Part shown: positions 1 through 5,072 of the stretch, in pieces
Layout of the letters: each line of letters begins with the position of its first letter
Numbering within the stretch: position 1 is the stretch's first letter
Assembly (NCBI GenBank): GCA_900547915.1
Contig: URIN01000135.1
Coordinates: 1 to 5,072, forward strand
Source of the DNA: an uncultured Clostridium sp.
Lineage (GTDB): Bacteria; Bacillota; Clostridia; Oscillospirales; Acutalibacteraceae
Direction of reading: 5' to 3'
Length of the DNA: 5,072 nt
The notes under the pieces: generated by a model
The model's database searches: none
The model's input: only the letters and a program-made list of their open reading frames with translations
Told to the model about the DNA's origin: nothing
Translations under genes and position numbers: made by a program

Positions 1-45
1 ACACAAGGCTATTCGTCGGCAGCGTCAGATGTGTATAAGAGACAG
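1..45 (+). other. Illumina P5/index/Nextera Read 1 adapter left in the assembly
   Basis: This is library-construction sequence and not genomic DNA. Bases 1-4 (ACAC) match the end of the P5 oligo. Bases 5-12 (AAGGCTAT) sit exactly where the 8-base i5 index belongs, and I recall this as a Nextera XT v2 index (S520). Bases 13-26 (TCGTCGGCAGCGTC) are the Nextera Read 1 primer part, and 27-45 (AGATGTGTATAAGAGACAG) is the 19-base Tn5 mosaic end. All four parts are in the right order with no gap. The genomic insert therefore begins at base 46. The assignment rests on remembered oligo sequences, but the match is full length. Confidence 0.98.
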
Positions 46-68
46 GTATATAACGGTCCTGAAAATGG

Positions 69-2471
69 TCATGAACGCAGTGTTATATCAAGCTTTGAAA
101 GCGCTTTAATAACACGTTTTACAGCAGCGTCAGCCTCTTCGTCTGTAAGTGTCTTGTCAGCACTTCTCATCTGAATGTTGAATGCAACGCTCTTTTTACC
201 GCTCTCTATCTGTTCACCTTCGTAAACATCAAATAGGGTAACGTTTTCAAGTGTTTTACCTACTGCTGTGCGAATTTCTTTTTCAAGAGTAAGAACAGGA
301 ATATCTCTGTCACATACAAACGCAAGGTCTCTGGTAACAGCAGGGAATTTAGGCAGTGGCTTATGTGTGCGTGACGGCATCCTGTTTTCGTAAGCTGTTT
401 CAACATCAACCTCTGCAATATATACTCTTTCACCGATAGAATAGTTTTCAGCTGCTTCAGGGTGAACTTCGCCAAGAGTTGCAAGCACTTTGTCGCCGAT
501 CTTGAACTGAGCGCATCTGCCGGGATGGAAAGTCGGGTTGTCACTTACCGGCACAATGTCGTATTCTGCTGTGTTAAGAACATCAAGCAGCTTTTCAACG
601 ATGCCTTTGAGTGTGTAGTAGTCAGCTCCGCTGCCGTAAACTCCAATAACTGCTTTCTGCCTTTCTATCGGAAGTTTGCCCGCCTCGGTGGGCTCATATA
701 CCGTTCCTATCTCATAAAGATAAGCTTCGGTGTTTTTGTGGTTGTAGTTTCTTGAAAGAACCTCAAGCATTGACGGCAGAATTGTTGTGCGCATAATGCT
801 TGTGTCCTCGCCAAGCGGGTTCATGATAACAACCGAGTTTCTCAGCTGTGAATCTTTTGGAAGCCTTATTCTGTCATAGGCCTTCGGGCTTATGAAACTG
901 AATGTGGATATTTCGCTGCATCCGCAAGAAAGAAGTGTTTCATTTATAAGACGTGTAAATTTCTGGCTGTCTGTAAGCTTTCCGTTTGCAACGCCGCTGA
1001 GCATTCTGTTTGGAATGTTGTGGTAACCGTAAAAACGGGCAACTTCTTCAGAAATATCTGCAATGTGCTCAATATCATTTCTGAATGACGGAGCAACTAT
1101 ATTTCCGTCCCCGTCAAAAGTGAATTCTAGCTTTTCAAGTATCTTTTTCTGCTCTTCTTCACTGAGGTCAATCCCAATAAACTCATTTATCCACTTGTAG
1201 TCAAATTTAACTTTTACGGGCTCTTTCGGCTTAACAAAGCAGTCAACAACTCCGTTTACAACATCGCCTGCGTCAAGTTCCTGTACAAGTTCAAGTGCTC
1301 TCTTGAGCGCTCTCATAGTAGCGCTTGGGTCAAGTTCTTTTTCATATCTGCTTGACGCTTCCGTTCTCATTCCGAGAGCTTTTGCTGTGCGTCTAACAGA
1401 AATTCCGTTGAAGCATGCAGACTCAAATACTATTGTTGTGGTATCGTCCATAATACCGCTGTATTCGCCGCCCATAACGCCTGCAACGGCAACGGGCTTG
1501 TTCTTGTCTGCAATTACAAGCATGCTGTCGTTAAGCTCACGCTCAACGCCGTCAAGGGTTGTTATCTTCTCACCGTTTACTGCGTTTCTTACATTTACTT
1601 CGTTGCCTTCAAGATAGCGCAAATCAAAAGCGTGCATCGGCTGGCCGTATTCAAGCATAACATAGTTTGTAATATCAACAATGTTGCTTATCGGTCTTAC
1701 GCCGCTAGCACGAAGTCTCTCCCTAAGCCAGCGGGGGCTTTCCTTTACTCTTACGTTTTCAACAACAGCGCCGGAATATCTGTAACATTTCTCCGGTTCC
1801 GCAATGCTGACTTTAAGATGATCATTCACATCTCCGTGACCCGGTTTTACTTCAGGCTCGGGAAGTTTGAAGTCTCTGCCGAATGTTGCCGCGGCTTCAC
1901 GCGCAAGTCCGGTTACGGACATACAGTCGCATCTGTTTGATGTTATCTCAAATTCAACGCAGGTGTCATTGTATCCGATTGCCTCGTGAATATCAAGGCC
2001 AGGTGTGTGCTCGCAGTCATCACCGAGAACGAAGATACCGTCAGCGCATGCATACGGAAAATCATTCTGAGTAAGTCCAAGCTCGTCAAAAGAGCAGAGC
2101 ATACCGTTTGATTCAACGCCGCGAAGTTTGCCTTTCTTTATCTTTTCAAGGCAGTGTTCTTTTCTGTTGTAAACTGTTGCGCCGGGCAGAGCAGCAGGCA
2201 CATAGTCGCCGACTTTAAGGTTCTGCGCACCTGTAACTATCTGGTAATCCTCACCTGCACCTACATCAACTTTGCATATCCACAGGTGGTCTGAATCGGG
2301 GTGGCGCTCAAGCGAATTTATCTTGCCTACTACTATGTTTTCAAGTTCGCTGCCCTCAACGTTGTATTCCTCAACCTTGGAGCCGGAAAGTGTCATAGCG
2401 TCACAAAATTCCTTGTCTGATATATCCTTTGTATCAACATAATCTTCAAGCCATTTTCTTGATAAAATCAT
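69..2471 (-). CDS. pheT: Phenylalanyl-tRNA synthetase beta subunit (EC 6.1.1.20)
   Basis: This is the beta subunit of the cytoplasmic alpha2-beta2 enzyme that attaches phenylalanine to tRNA-Phe. It also hydrolyses mischarged Tyr-tRNA-Phe. The product is 800 residues, a normal bacterial length, so the gene looks complete. Domains in order: an EMAP/OB-like tRNA-binding domain at about 40-150 (HPDSDHLWICKVD at 57-69, SNGMLCS at 121-127); the B3/4 editing domain at about 205-385 (GQPMHAFD at 276-283, FESA at 349-352, RTEASSRYEK at 369-378); B5 at about 418-490 (ISEEVARFYGYHNIP at 473-487); a catalytic-like core at about 490-690; and the C-terminal ferredoxin-fold anticodon-binding domain at about 705-800 (KFPAVTRDLAFV at 708-719). 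By family alignment H280, E350 and T370 should correspond to the E. coli editing-site His261, Glu334 and Thr354. The ATG start lies 8 bases after a strong GGGAGGT. The gene follows pheS in one operon. Only 23 genomic bases remain after the stop before the adapter, and no terminator is visible in them. Confidence 0.98.
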   Translation of the reverse strand: MILSRKWLEDYVDTKDISDKEFCDAMTLSGSKVEEYNVEGSELENIVVGKINSLERHPDSDHLWICKVDVGAGEDYQIVTGAQNLKVGDYVPAALPGATVYNRKEHCLEKIKKGKLRGVESNGMLCSFDELGLTQNDFPYACADGIFVLGDDCEHTPGLDIHEAIGYNDTCVEFEITSNRCDCMSVTGLAREAAATFGRDFKLPEPEVKPGHGDVNDHLKVSIAEPEKCYRYSGAVVENVRVKESPRWLRERLRASGVRPISNIVDITNYVMLEYGQPMHAFDLRYLEGNEVNVRNAVNGEKITTLDGVERELNDSMLVIADKNKPVAVAGVMGGEYSGIMDDTTTIVFESACFNGISVRRTAKALGMRTEASSRYEKELDPSATMRALKRALELVQELDAGDVVNGVVDCFVKPKEPVKVKFDYKWINEFIGIDLSEEEQKKILEKLEFTFDGDGNIVAPSFRNDIEHIADISEEVARFYGYHNIPNRMLSGVANGKLTDSQKFTRLINETLLSCGCSEISTFSFISPKAYDRIRLPKDSQLRNSVVIMNPLGEDTSIMRTTILPSMLEVLSRNYNHKNTEAYLYEIGTVYEPTEAGKLPIERQKAVIGVYGSGADYYTLKGIVEKLLDVLNTAEYDIVPVSDNPTFHPGRCAQFKIGDKVLATLGEVHPEAAENYSIGERVYIAEVDVETAYENRMPSRTHKPLPKFPAVTRDLAFVCDRDIPVLTLEKEIRTAVGKTLENVTLFDVYEGEQIESGKKSVAFNIQMRSADKTLTDEEADAAVKRVIKALSKLDITLRS

Positions 2472-2479
2472 TCTATTGC

Positions 2480-2486
2480 ACCTCCC
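2480..2486 (-). promoter_or_regulatory. Ribosome binding site of pheT
   Basis: The minus strand reads GGGAGGT, directly abutting the TAA stop of pheS at 2487-2489 and 8 bases before the pheT ATG (2469-2471). The whole intergenic gap is 15 bases. This supports the chosen pheT start and tight co-expression of the two subunits, which are needed in equal amounts. Confidence 0.9.
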
Positions 2487-3506
2487 TTAAAACTGACTGA
2501 GAAATCTCAGGTCGTTCTCATAAAGCAAACGCATATCGTCTATGTTAAAGCGGAACATAACAAGTCTTTCAAGACCTATGCCGAATGCGAAACCGCTGTA
2601 TTTCTCGGGGTCAACTCCGCCGTTTTTGAGAACCTTGGGGTGTACCATTCCGCCGCCGAGTATCTCGATCCAGCCTTCGCCCTTGCACATCGGGCAGCCT
2701 TTGCCGCCGCATTTGAAGCAGGAAACGTCTATTTCACAGCTGGGCTCTGTAAACGGGAAGTGGTGCGGACGCAGTCTTATTCTTGTGTTCTCGCCGTAAA
2801 GACGCTTAGAGAATGTTTCAAGCGTTCCCTTAAGGTCTGCCATTGAAATGCCTTTGTCAACAACAAGTCCCTCAATCTGGTTGAAAAGAGGGGAGTGTGT
2901 AGCGTCAACCGCATCTGAACGGAATACACGGCCGGGAGCAATCATTCTGAAAGGCGGCTCGTGATTTTCCATAAATCTTATCTGCATAGGTGAAGTCTGT
3001 GTGCGCAGAACGATGTTGTCATCAATATAGAATGTGTCCTGCGTATCGCGCGCGGGGTGGTCTTTCGGAATGTTCAGTGCCTCAAAGTTGTAATAGTCAT
3101 ATTCAACTTCAGGACCTTCCGCAACGTCAAATCCCATTCCCATAAAGATCTCTTTGATCTCGTCAAGCACTATTGAAAGAGGGTGCTTGTGTCCTATTGC
3201 CGGCAGCTTTCCGGGCATGGTTACGTCTATCTTCTCGCCAAGAAGCCTTTTCTCAAGTTCGTTTTTCTTGATTTCGGCGCTCTTTTCTGCAATCTTGCCC
3301 TCAATGTCTGCGCGAATTTCATTTGCAAGCTGACCAATAATAGGTCTTTCCTCGGCAGAAAGCTTGCCCATCTGTTTCAAGATAGCAGTAAGCTCACCTT
3401 TTTTGCCCAGATACTTAATTCTTGCTTCTTCGATCTGCTGAGCGGACTGCGCTTCATCAAGCGCTGCTGCCGCTGCTTTTCTGATTTCTTCAAGCTGGGT
3501 TTTCAT
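2487..3506 (-). CDS. pheS: Phenylalanyl-tRNA synthetase alpha subunit (EC 6.1.1.20)
   Basis: This is the catalytic alpha subunit of PheRS, a class II aminoacyl-tRNA synthetase that forms Phe-adenylate and Phe-tRNA-Phe together with PheT. The product is 339 residues from the ATG at 3504-3506, a normal length. Residues 1-95 form the charged, helical N-terminal region expected to be a coiled coil that binds tRNA. Class II motif 1 lies at about 125-161 ([20 protein letters not shown]), motif 2 at about 186-214 ([20 protein letters not shown]), and motif 3 at about 305-320 ([11 protein letters not shown]). A307 in GFAFG corresponds to E. coli Ala294, which sets the size of the phenylalanine pocket. 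Residues 257-274 hold C257, C263, C266, C271 and C274 ([12 protein letters not shown]), an insert seen in many Firmicutes PheS proteins that may bind zinc or be structural. A TTG one codon upstream (3507-3509) is in frame, but ATG fits the ribosome-binding-site spacing better. Expression should depend on the T-box leader upstream. Confidence 0.98.
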   Translation of the reverse strand: MKTQLEEIRKAAAAALDEAQSAQQIEEARIKYLGKKGELTAILKQMGKLSAEERPIIGQLANEIRADIEGKIAEKSAEIKKNELEKRLLGEKIDVTMPGKLPAIGHKHPLSIVLDEIKEIFMGMGFDVAEGPEVEYDYYNFEALNIPKDHPARDTQDTFYIDDNIVLRTQTSPMQIRFMENHEPPFRMIAPGRVFRSDAVDATHSPLFNQIEGLVVDKGISMADLKGTLETFSKRLYGENTRIRLRPHHFPFTEPSCEIDVSCFKCGGKGCPMCKGEGWIEILGGGMVHPKVLKNGGVDPEKYSGFAFGIGLERLVMFRFNIDDMRLLYENDLRFLSQF

Positions 3507-3511
3507 CAAAT

Positions 3512-3518
3512 CTTCCTT
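3512..3518 (-). promoter_or_regulatory. Ribosome binding site of pheS (decides ATG over TTG)
   Basis: The minus strand reads AAGGAAG followed by ATTTGATG. The AAGGA core (3514-3518) is 7 bases from the ATG at 3504-3506 but only 4 bases from the in-frame TTG at 3507-3509. The normal 6-9 base spacing favours ATG, giving 339 residues and no doubled N-terminal methionine. The site lies beyond the terminator, so it is made only in read-through transcripts. Confidence 0.8.
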
Positions 3519-3539
3519 TCGTTTTTATAATTCGGGAAC

Positions 3540-3575
3540 AAAAAAATACTTGCCCCCGTAACAGGGACAAGTATT
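3540..3575 (-). terminator. T-box intrinsic terminator (pheST attenuator)
   Basis: The minus-strand RNA folds into a hairpin of about 14 base pairs. The 5' arm AAUACUUGUCCCUG (3575-3562), loop UUA (3561-3559) and 3' arm CGGGGGCAAGUAUU (3558-3545) pair with two U-G wobbles. The arm runs into a tract of seven U (3546-3540). The 5' arm is shared with the antiterminator, so the two structures exclude each other. With charged tRNA-Phe, this hairpin should stop transcription about 34 bases before the pheS ATG. Confidence 0.95.
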
Positions 3576-3598
3576 GTTAATACCTGCGGTACCACCCT
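3563..3598 (-). promoter_or_regulatory. T-box antiterminator with tRNA acceptor-end binding bulge
   Basis: The minus strand contains the conserved T-box AGGGTGGTACCGC (3598-3586). It folds into the canonical antiterminator. Helix A2 is AGGG (3598-3595) with CCCU (3566-3563). The 7-base bulge is UGGUACC (3594-3588). Helix A1 is GCAGGUAUU (3587-3579) with AAUACUUGU (3575-3567), closed by an AAC loop. UGGU at 3594-3591 is complementary to ACCA, the discriminator A plus CCA of an uncharged tRNA-Phe. Bases 3575-3563 are those the terminator needs. Confidence 0.95.
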
Positions 3599-3602
3599 AA
3601 TT

Positions 3603-3689
3603 TTTGCGTAGATAAATCCAAGCAAACACTCTTTGAGCCGTTAACGAGGCTCACTTCGTCCGCGCTTAGTTGCTCTGCTTTCGGCACGG
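3603..3689 (-). promoter_or_regulatory. T-box Stem II, IIA/B-like element and Stem III
   Basis: Three helices lie between Stem I and the antiterminator. Stem II pairs CCGUGC (3689-3684) with GCGCGG (3665-3660) and encloses a purine-rich AGAGCAACUAAG typical of its S-turn. The IIA/B position holds UGAGCC (3653-3648) paired with GGCUCA (3639-3634), a loop containing CGUUAAC, and downstream AAAGAGUG, resembling the conserved IIA/B pseudoknot segment. I did not resolve its second helix with certainty; CUC at 3648-3646 with GAG at 3631-3629 is one option. Stem III pairs UUUGC (3626-3622) with GCAAA (3607-3603) and, across a U-C mismatch, UGGA (3620-3617) with UCUA (3612-3609). All pairings were traced by eye. 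Confidence 0.75.
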
Positions 3690-3696
3690 CCGCTCA

Positions 3697-3783
3697 GAAG
3701 GGAACTTCACCTGATATGACTTTGCGGAGCTTTCAGCCGTGTCTCCGCTCTCTGAAAAAGTAATTATCCGGCTACTTTTCTTC
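3697..3783 (-). promoter_or_regulatory. T-box Stem I with UUC (Phe) specifier loop
   Basis: Stem I recognises the tRNA anticodon and elbow. The lower helix pairs GAAG (3783-3780) with CUUC (3700-3697). The specifier loop has AGUA (3776-3773) facing GAA (3708-3706), the usual loop E/S-turn signature, followed by G and the triplet UUC at 3704-3702, a phenylalanine codon complementary to a GAA anticodon. Above it CCGGAUA (3771-3765) pairs with UAUCAGG (3716-3710) with one mismatch. The distal part carries AGAGA (3753-3749), helix GCGGAG/CUCCGC (3748-3743 with 3729-3724) and a loop with GGCUGAAAG, which fit the AG-bulge and apical loop that stack on the tRNA elbow. Confidence 0.88.
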
Positions 3784-3808
3784 GTCTTTGCGTTTCTTTA
3801 TGCCATAT

Positions 3809-3837
3809 ATTATAATATACTTCCAAACTTAATGCAA
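3809..3837 (-). promoter_or_regulatory. Housekeeping sigma factor promoter of the pheST operon
   Basis: On the minus strand a -35 box TTGCAT (3837-3832, four of six consensus bases) is followed by exactly 17 bases and a perfect -10 box TATAAT (3814-3809). Transcription should begin about 7 bases later, near 3801-3803, just ahead of T-box Stem I. The -35 box is 23 bases past the sialidase stop codon, so pheST has its own promoter. The surrounding TATATTATAATATAT gives other possible -10 registers, but this one has the best spacing. Confidence 0.88.
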
Positions 3838-3860
3838 GTATTATTTTAATCCATTGAGTA

Positions 3861-5072
3861 TCAGCTGCAAATCTCGCTGATTTTAAACGTCTGAAATTCA
3901 ATATAGCTGCTTGGTTCGGATTCATAAAGAACACCTATCGTGTCGTCGTCTATCTGAGTAAGGCAGGAATAGGCGAAAAAGCCATTGTTTATCTCTACAT
4001 CCTTGAACCAGTCGATATGTGTGTATCTGCCTTTTACCATTCGCAGCTTTCCTATTGATATAACACCGTCACTCCTTGTTTTTTTGTTTGCGTGTGAGCA
4101 AAATACATATCCGTTTGCGGTTATGACGCTCTTCTGGCATTTCGGTGCATAAAGAGCCGTCTTGCTGCATTTTTCCCACGATTTTGAACCGTCTGAAGAT
4201 ATTGAAACAGGTGTTTTTCCGTATCCTTTTTGACGCCCGAGACCAAGTATCTCGCCGTTAGGAGTAGTTATCATCTGCCATTCGTCAAGATTTTCTGAAT
4301 AAGGGCAGCGTGTCATTCTGTGCCATGTTTCGCCGTTGTCAATGCTGTAAATAGAAGCGGCGCCTTTTTTTGTGGAATACAGCGGCATAATTATTCTGCC
4401 GTCATCTGTTGTTACACCTACACCCGGCGCAACACCCAGAAAAGTACCGTCATCCTTGTTGAGTATCATATTGGTTATGTCTTTGGGGGCACTCCATGTT
4501 TTGCCGCCGTCAGAACTCTTAATCATAAATACATAACATCTCTTGGGTGATTTGAGCGGGGCTCCGAAAGTCGTTTTTGCTCCCATCTCATTTTTGCCTA
4601 TGGCTCCGTTGAGATATATGTTGCCGAGATATTCATCTCCGCGGTAGAGAGCGCCTGAAGTCTCATCAACTCTGTATTCAGTTTCCTCACGTCTTGAGTT
4701 AAGTACTGCGCCGTTTTCACTTATGTAAAAGAAATTTCCGTCTCTGTCATAAATAAGAGGACGCATTTTGCCGTTTAGCATGGCATAAGGTACTTTCTTT
4801 TTATCAAGCAGCTGTTTTTTGTGAAGACCTTTGCATTCCGGCCAAAAATCTGCAATCATTATTATGTCTCCATTAGGCGCAATGGCCATGCAGGGGTCAA
4901 TGTAAAATGCTGAGGCGTAGCAGTCGCTGGATACTCTTGTTTCTCTTGCGGGGGGCACGGCAACCGATTCAACGGGGCTCCATGTTTTACCGCCGTCTTC
5001 ACTGCGCCTTACGGCAAGTTCTATATAGCCCCAGTCAGCACCGCTTGAAGCACGGTCAATAGCAGCAATAAG
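3861..5072 (-). CDS. Exo-alpha-sialidase (neuraminidase), GH33 family, 5' end missing
   Basis: The enzyme should hydrolyse terminal sialic acids from glycoconjugates (EC 3.2.1.18). The frame is open from the right edge to the TGA at 3861-3863. The 403 visible residues are catalytic domain, numbered here from the edge. Four Asp boxes (S-x-D-x-G-x-T-W) lie at 24-31 (SEDGGKTW), 186-193 (SSDGGKTW), 243-250 (SIDNGETW) and 292-299 (SSDGSKSW, degenerate). By comparison with NanA/NanI, D6 is the acid/base Asp, R280 (GLGR) and R333 (KTRSDG) are two of the three substrate-carboxylate arginines, Y368 (FAYSCL) is the nucleophile, and E264 (DEWQ) or E384 (LYES) its Glu partner. The first arginine (RIP motif), any signal peptide and any N-terminal lectin domain are off the window. 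An insert at about 86-180 (TEYRV, LGNIYL) resembles the extra subdomain of large NanA/NanI-type sialidases. The protein ends straight after the catalytic fold, with no C-terminal anchor. A GTG at 4956-4958 is internal and not the start. Subfamily and localisation are unresolved. Confidence 0.93.
   Translation of the reverse strand, partial: LIAAIDRASSGADWGYIELAVRRSEDGGKTWSPVESVAVPPARETRVSSDCYASAFYIDPCMAIAPNGDIIMIADFWPECKGLHKKQLLDKKKVPYAMLNGKMRPLIYDRDGNFFYISENGAVLNSRREETEYRVDETSGALYRGDEYLGNIYLNGAIGKNEMGAKTTFGAPLKSPKRCYVFMIKSSDGGKTWSAPKDITNMILNKDDGTFLGVAPGVGVTTDDGRIIMPLYSTKKGAASIYSIDNGETWHRMTRCPYSENLDEWQMITTPNGEILGLGRQKGYGKTPVSISSDGSKSWEKCSKTALYAPKCQKSVITANGYVFCSHANKKTRSDGVISIGKLRMVKGRYTHIDWFKDVEINNGFFAYSCLTQIDDDTIGVLYESEPSSYIEFQTFKISEICS

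Larger units (their letters stand above)
3540..3802 (-). ncRNA. T-box riboswitch leader of pheST, tRNA-Phe responsive
   Basis: The long gap between the sialidase and pheS is a full T-box leader. It runs from the expected transcription start near 3802 to the terminator U-tract at 3540. Stem I, specifier UUC, Stem II, a IIA/B-like hairpin, Stem III, antiterminator and terminator occur in the standard order. T-box leaders sense the ratio of uncharged to charged tRNA and control synthetase or amino-acid genes in cis, usually by transcription attenuation. Both the UUC specifier and the identity of the downstream genes point to tRNA-Phe. The 5' end is inferred from the promoter and could differ by a few bases. 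Confidence 0.95.

Noticed and set aside
27..45. Tn5 mosaic end as a sign of a real transposon insertion
   Set aside because: It is preceded in perfect order by the Read 1 primer part, an 8-base index and the P5 tail, which occurs only in sequencing libraries. No transposase or second end is present.
260..544. Minus-strand open frame of 94 codons overlapping the pheT 3' end
   Set aside because: It is fully inside pheT in another frame, with low-complexity Leu/Lys-rich composition and no family resemblance.
462..2074. Plus-strand open frames within the pheT region (462-755, 1303-1617, 1632-1940, 1883-2074)
   Set aside because: They lie antisense to an intact, highly conserved pheT, have no recognisable domains, and are explained by codon bias of the real gene.
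2542..3530. Plus-strand open frames across pheS (2542-2799, 2640-2846, 3183-3530)
   Set aside because: They are antisense shadows of conserved pheS with no plausible protein features.
3507..3860. A small gene or tRNA gene in the pheS upstream gap
   Set aside because: The stretch is accounted for by the promoter and T-box leader. I see no cloverleaf with a T-arm (GGTTCRA) and no credible small open frame with a ribosome binding site.
3861..3880. Small hairpin (UCAGC...GCUGA) at the sialidase stop as a terminator
   Set aside because: The stem is only 5 base pairs with a 10-base loop, and it is followed by UACUCAAUGG rather than a U-tract.
4320..4550. Plus-strand open frame within the sialidase
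   Set aside because: It is antisense to a clear GH33 catalytic domain and has no motif of its own.
4956..4958. GTG as the start codon of the sialidase
   Set aside because: The frame is open for 38 more codons to the window edge, and those codons encode the first Asp box and the catalytic Asp region, so the gene starts outside the window.
46..5072. CRISPR array, insertion sequence, phage or defence genes
   Set aside because: I saw no spaced direct repeats, terminal inverted repeats, integrase, transposase or nuclease signature on either strand. Repeats of the Asp-box coding sequence are protein-level repeats within one gene.

Overview
The window holds one ordinary but well-resolved bacterial locus, entirely on the minus strand. 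In transcription order it contains the 3' part of a sialidase gene, a promoter with a phenylalanine-type T-box leader, pheS, and pheT. Low-GC Firmicutes-like features point to a member of the Clostridia or a relative, probably host- or gut-associated. These features are a T-box upstream of pheST, a PheS with a CxxC...CxxC insert, strong purine-rich Shine-Dalgarno sites, and a NanA/NanI-like GH33 sialidase. I cannot name genus or species from the sequence.

Layout from left to right: 1-45 is not genomic. It reads as the end of an Illumina P5 oligo, an 8-base index and the full Nextera Read 1/Tn5 mosaic-end adapter, so genuine sequence starts at about 46. pheT (69-2471) and pheS (2487-3506) encode the two subunits of phenylalanyl-tRNA synthetase and are separated by 15 bases that hold the pheT ribosome binding site. 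The gene-free stretch 3507-3860 is almost fully explained. It holds a consensus promoter (TTGCAT, 17-base spacer, TATAAT), then a T-box riboswitch with Stem I, a UUC specifier, Stem II, a IIA/B-like hairpin, Stem III, a canonical antiterminator and a competing intrinsic terminator, and finally the pheS ribosome binding site. The sialidase (3861-5072) is open through the right edge of the window, so its N-terminus is missing.

Working model: uncharged tRNA-Phe reads the UUC specifier with its GAA anticodon and pairs its ACCA end with UGGU in the antiterminator bulge. This prevents the terminator from forming and switches on pheST when charged tRNA-Phe is scarce. The sialidase is functionally unrelated (release of sialic acid from glycans). 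It shares the strand but ends only 23 bases before the pheS -35 box with no visible terminator, so the T-box terminator may also limit read-through from it.

I found no mobile element, CRISPR array, tRNA or rRNA gene, and nothing that I would call a previously undescribed system. The most actionable observation is the adapter contamination at the left end.
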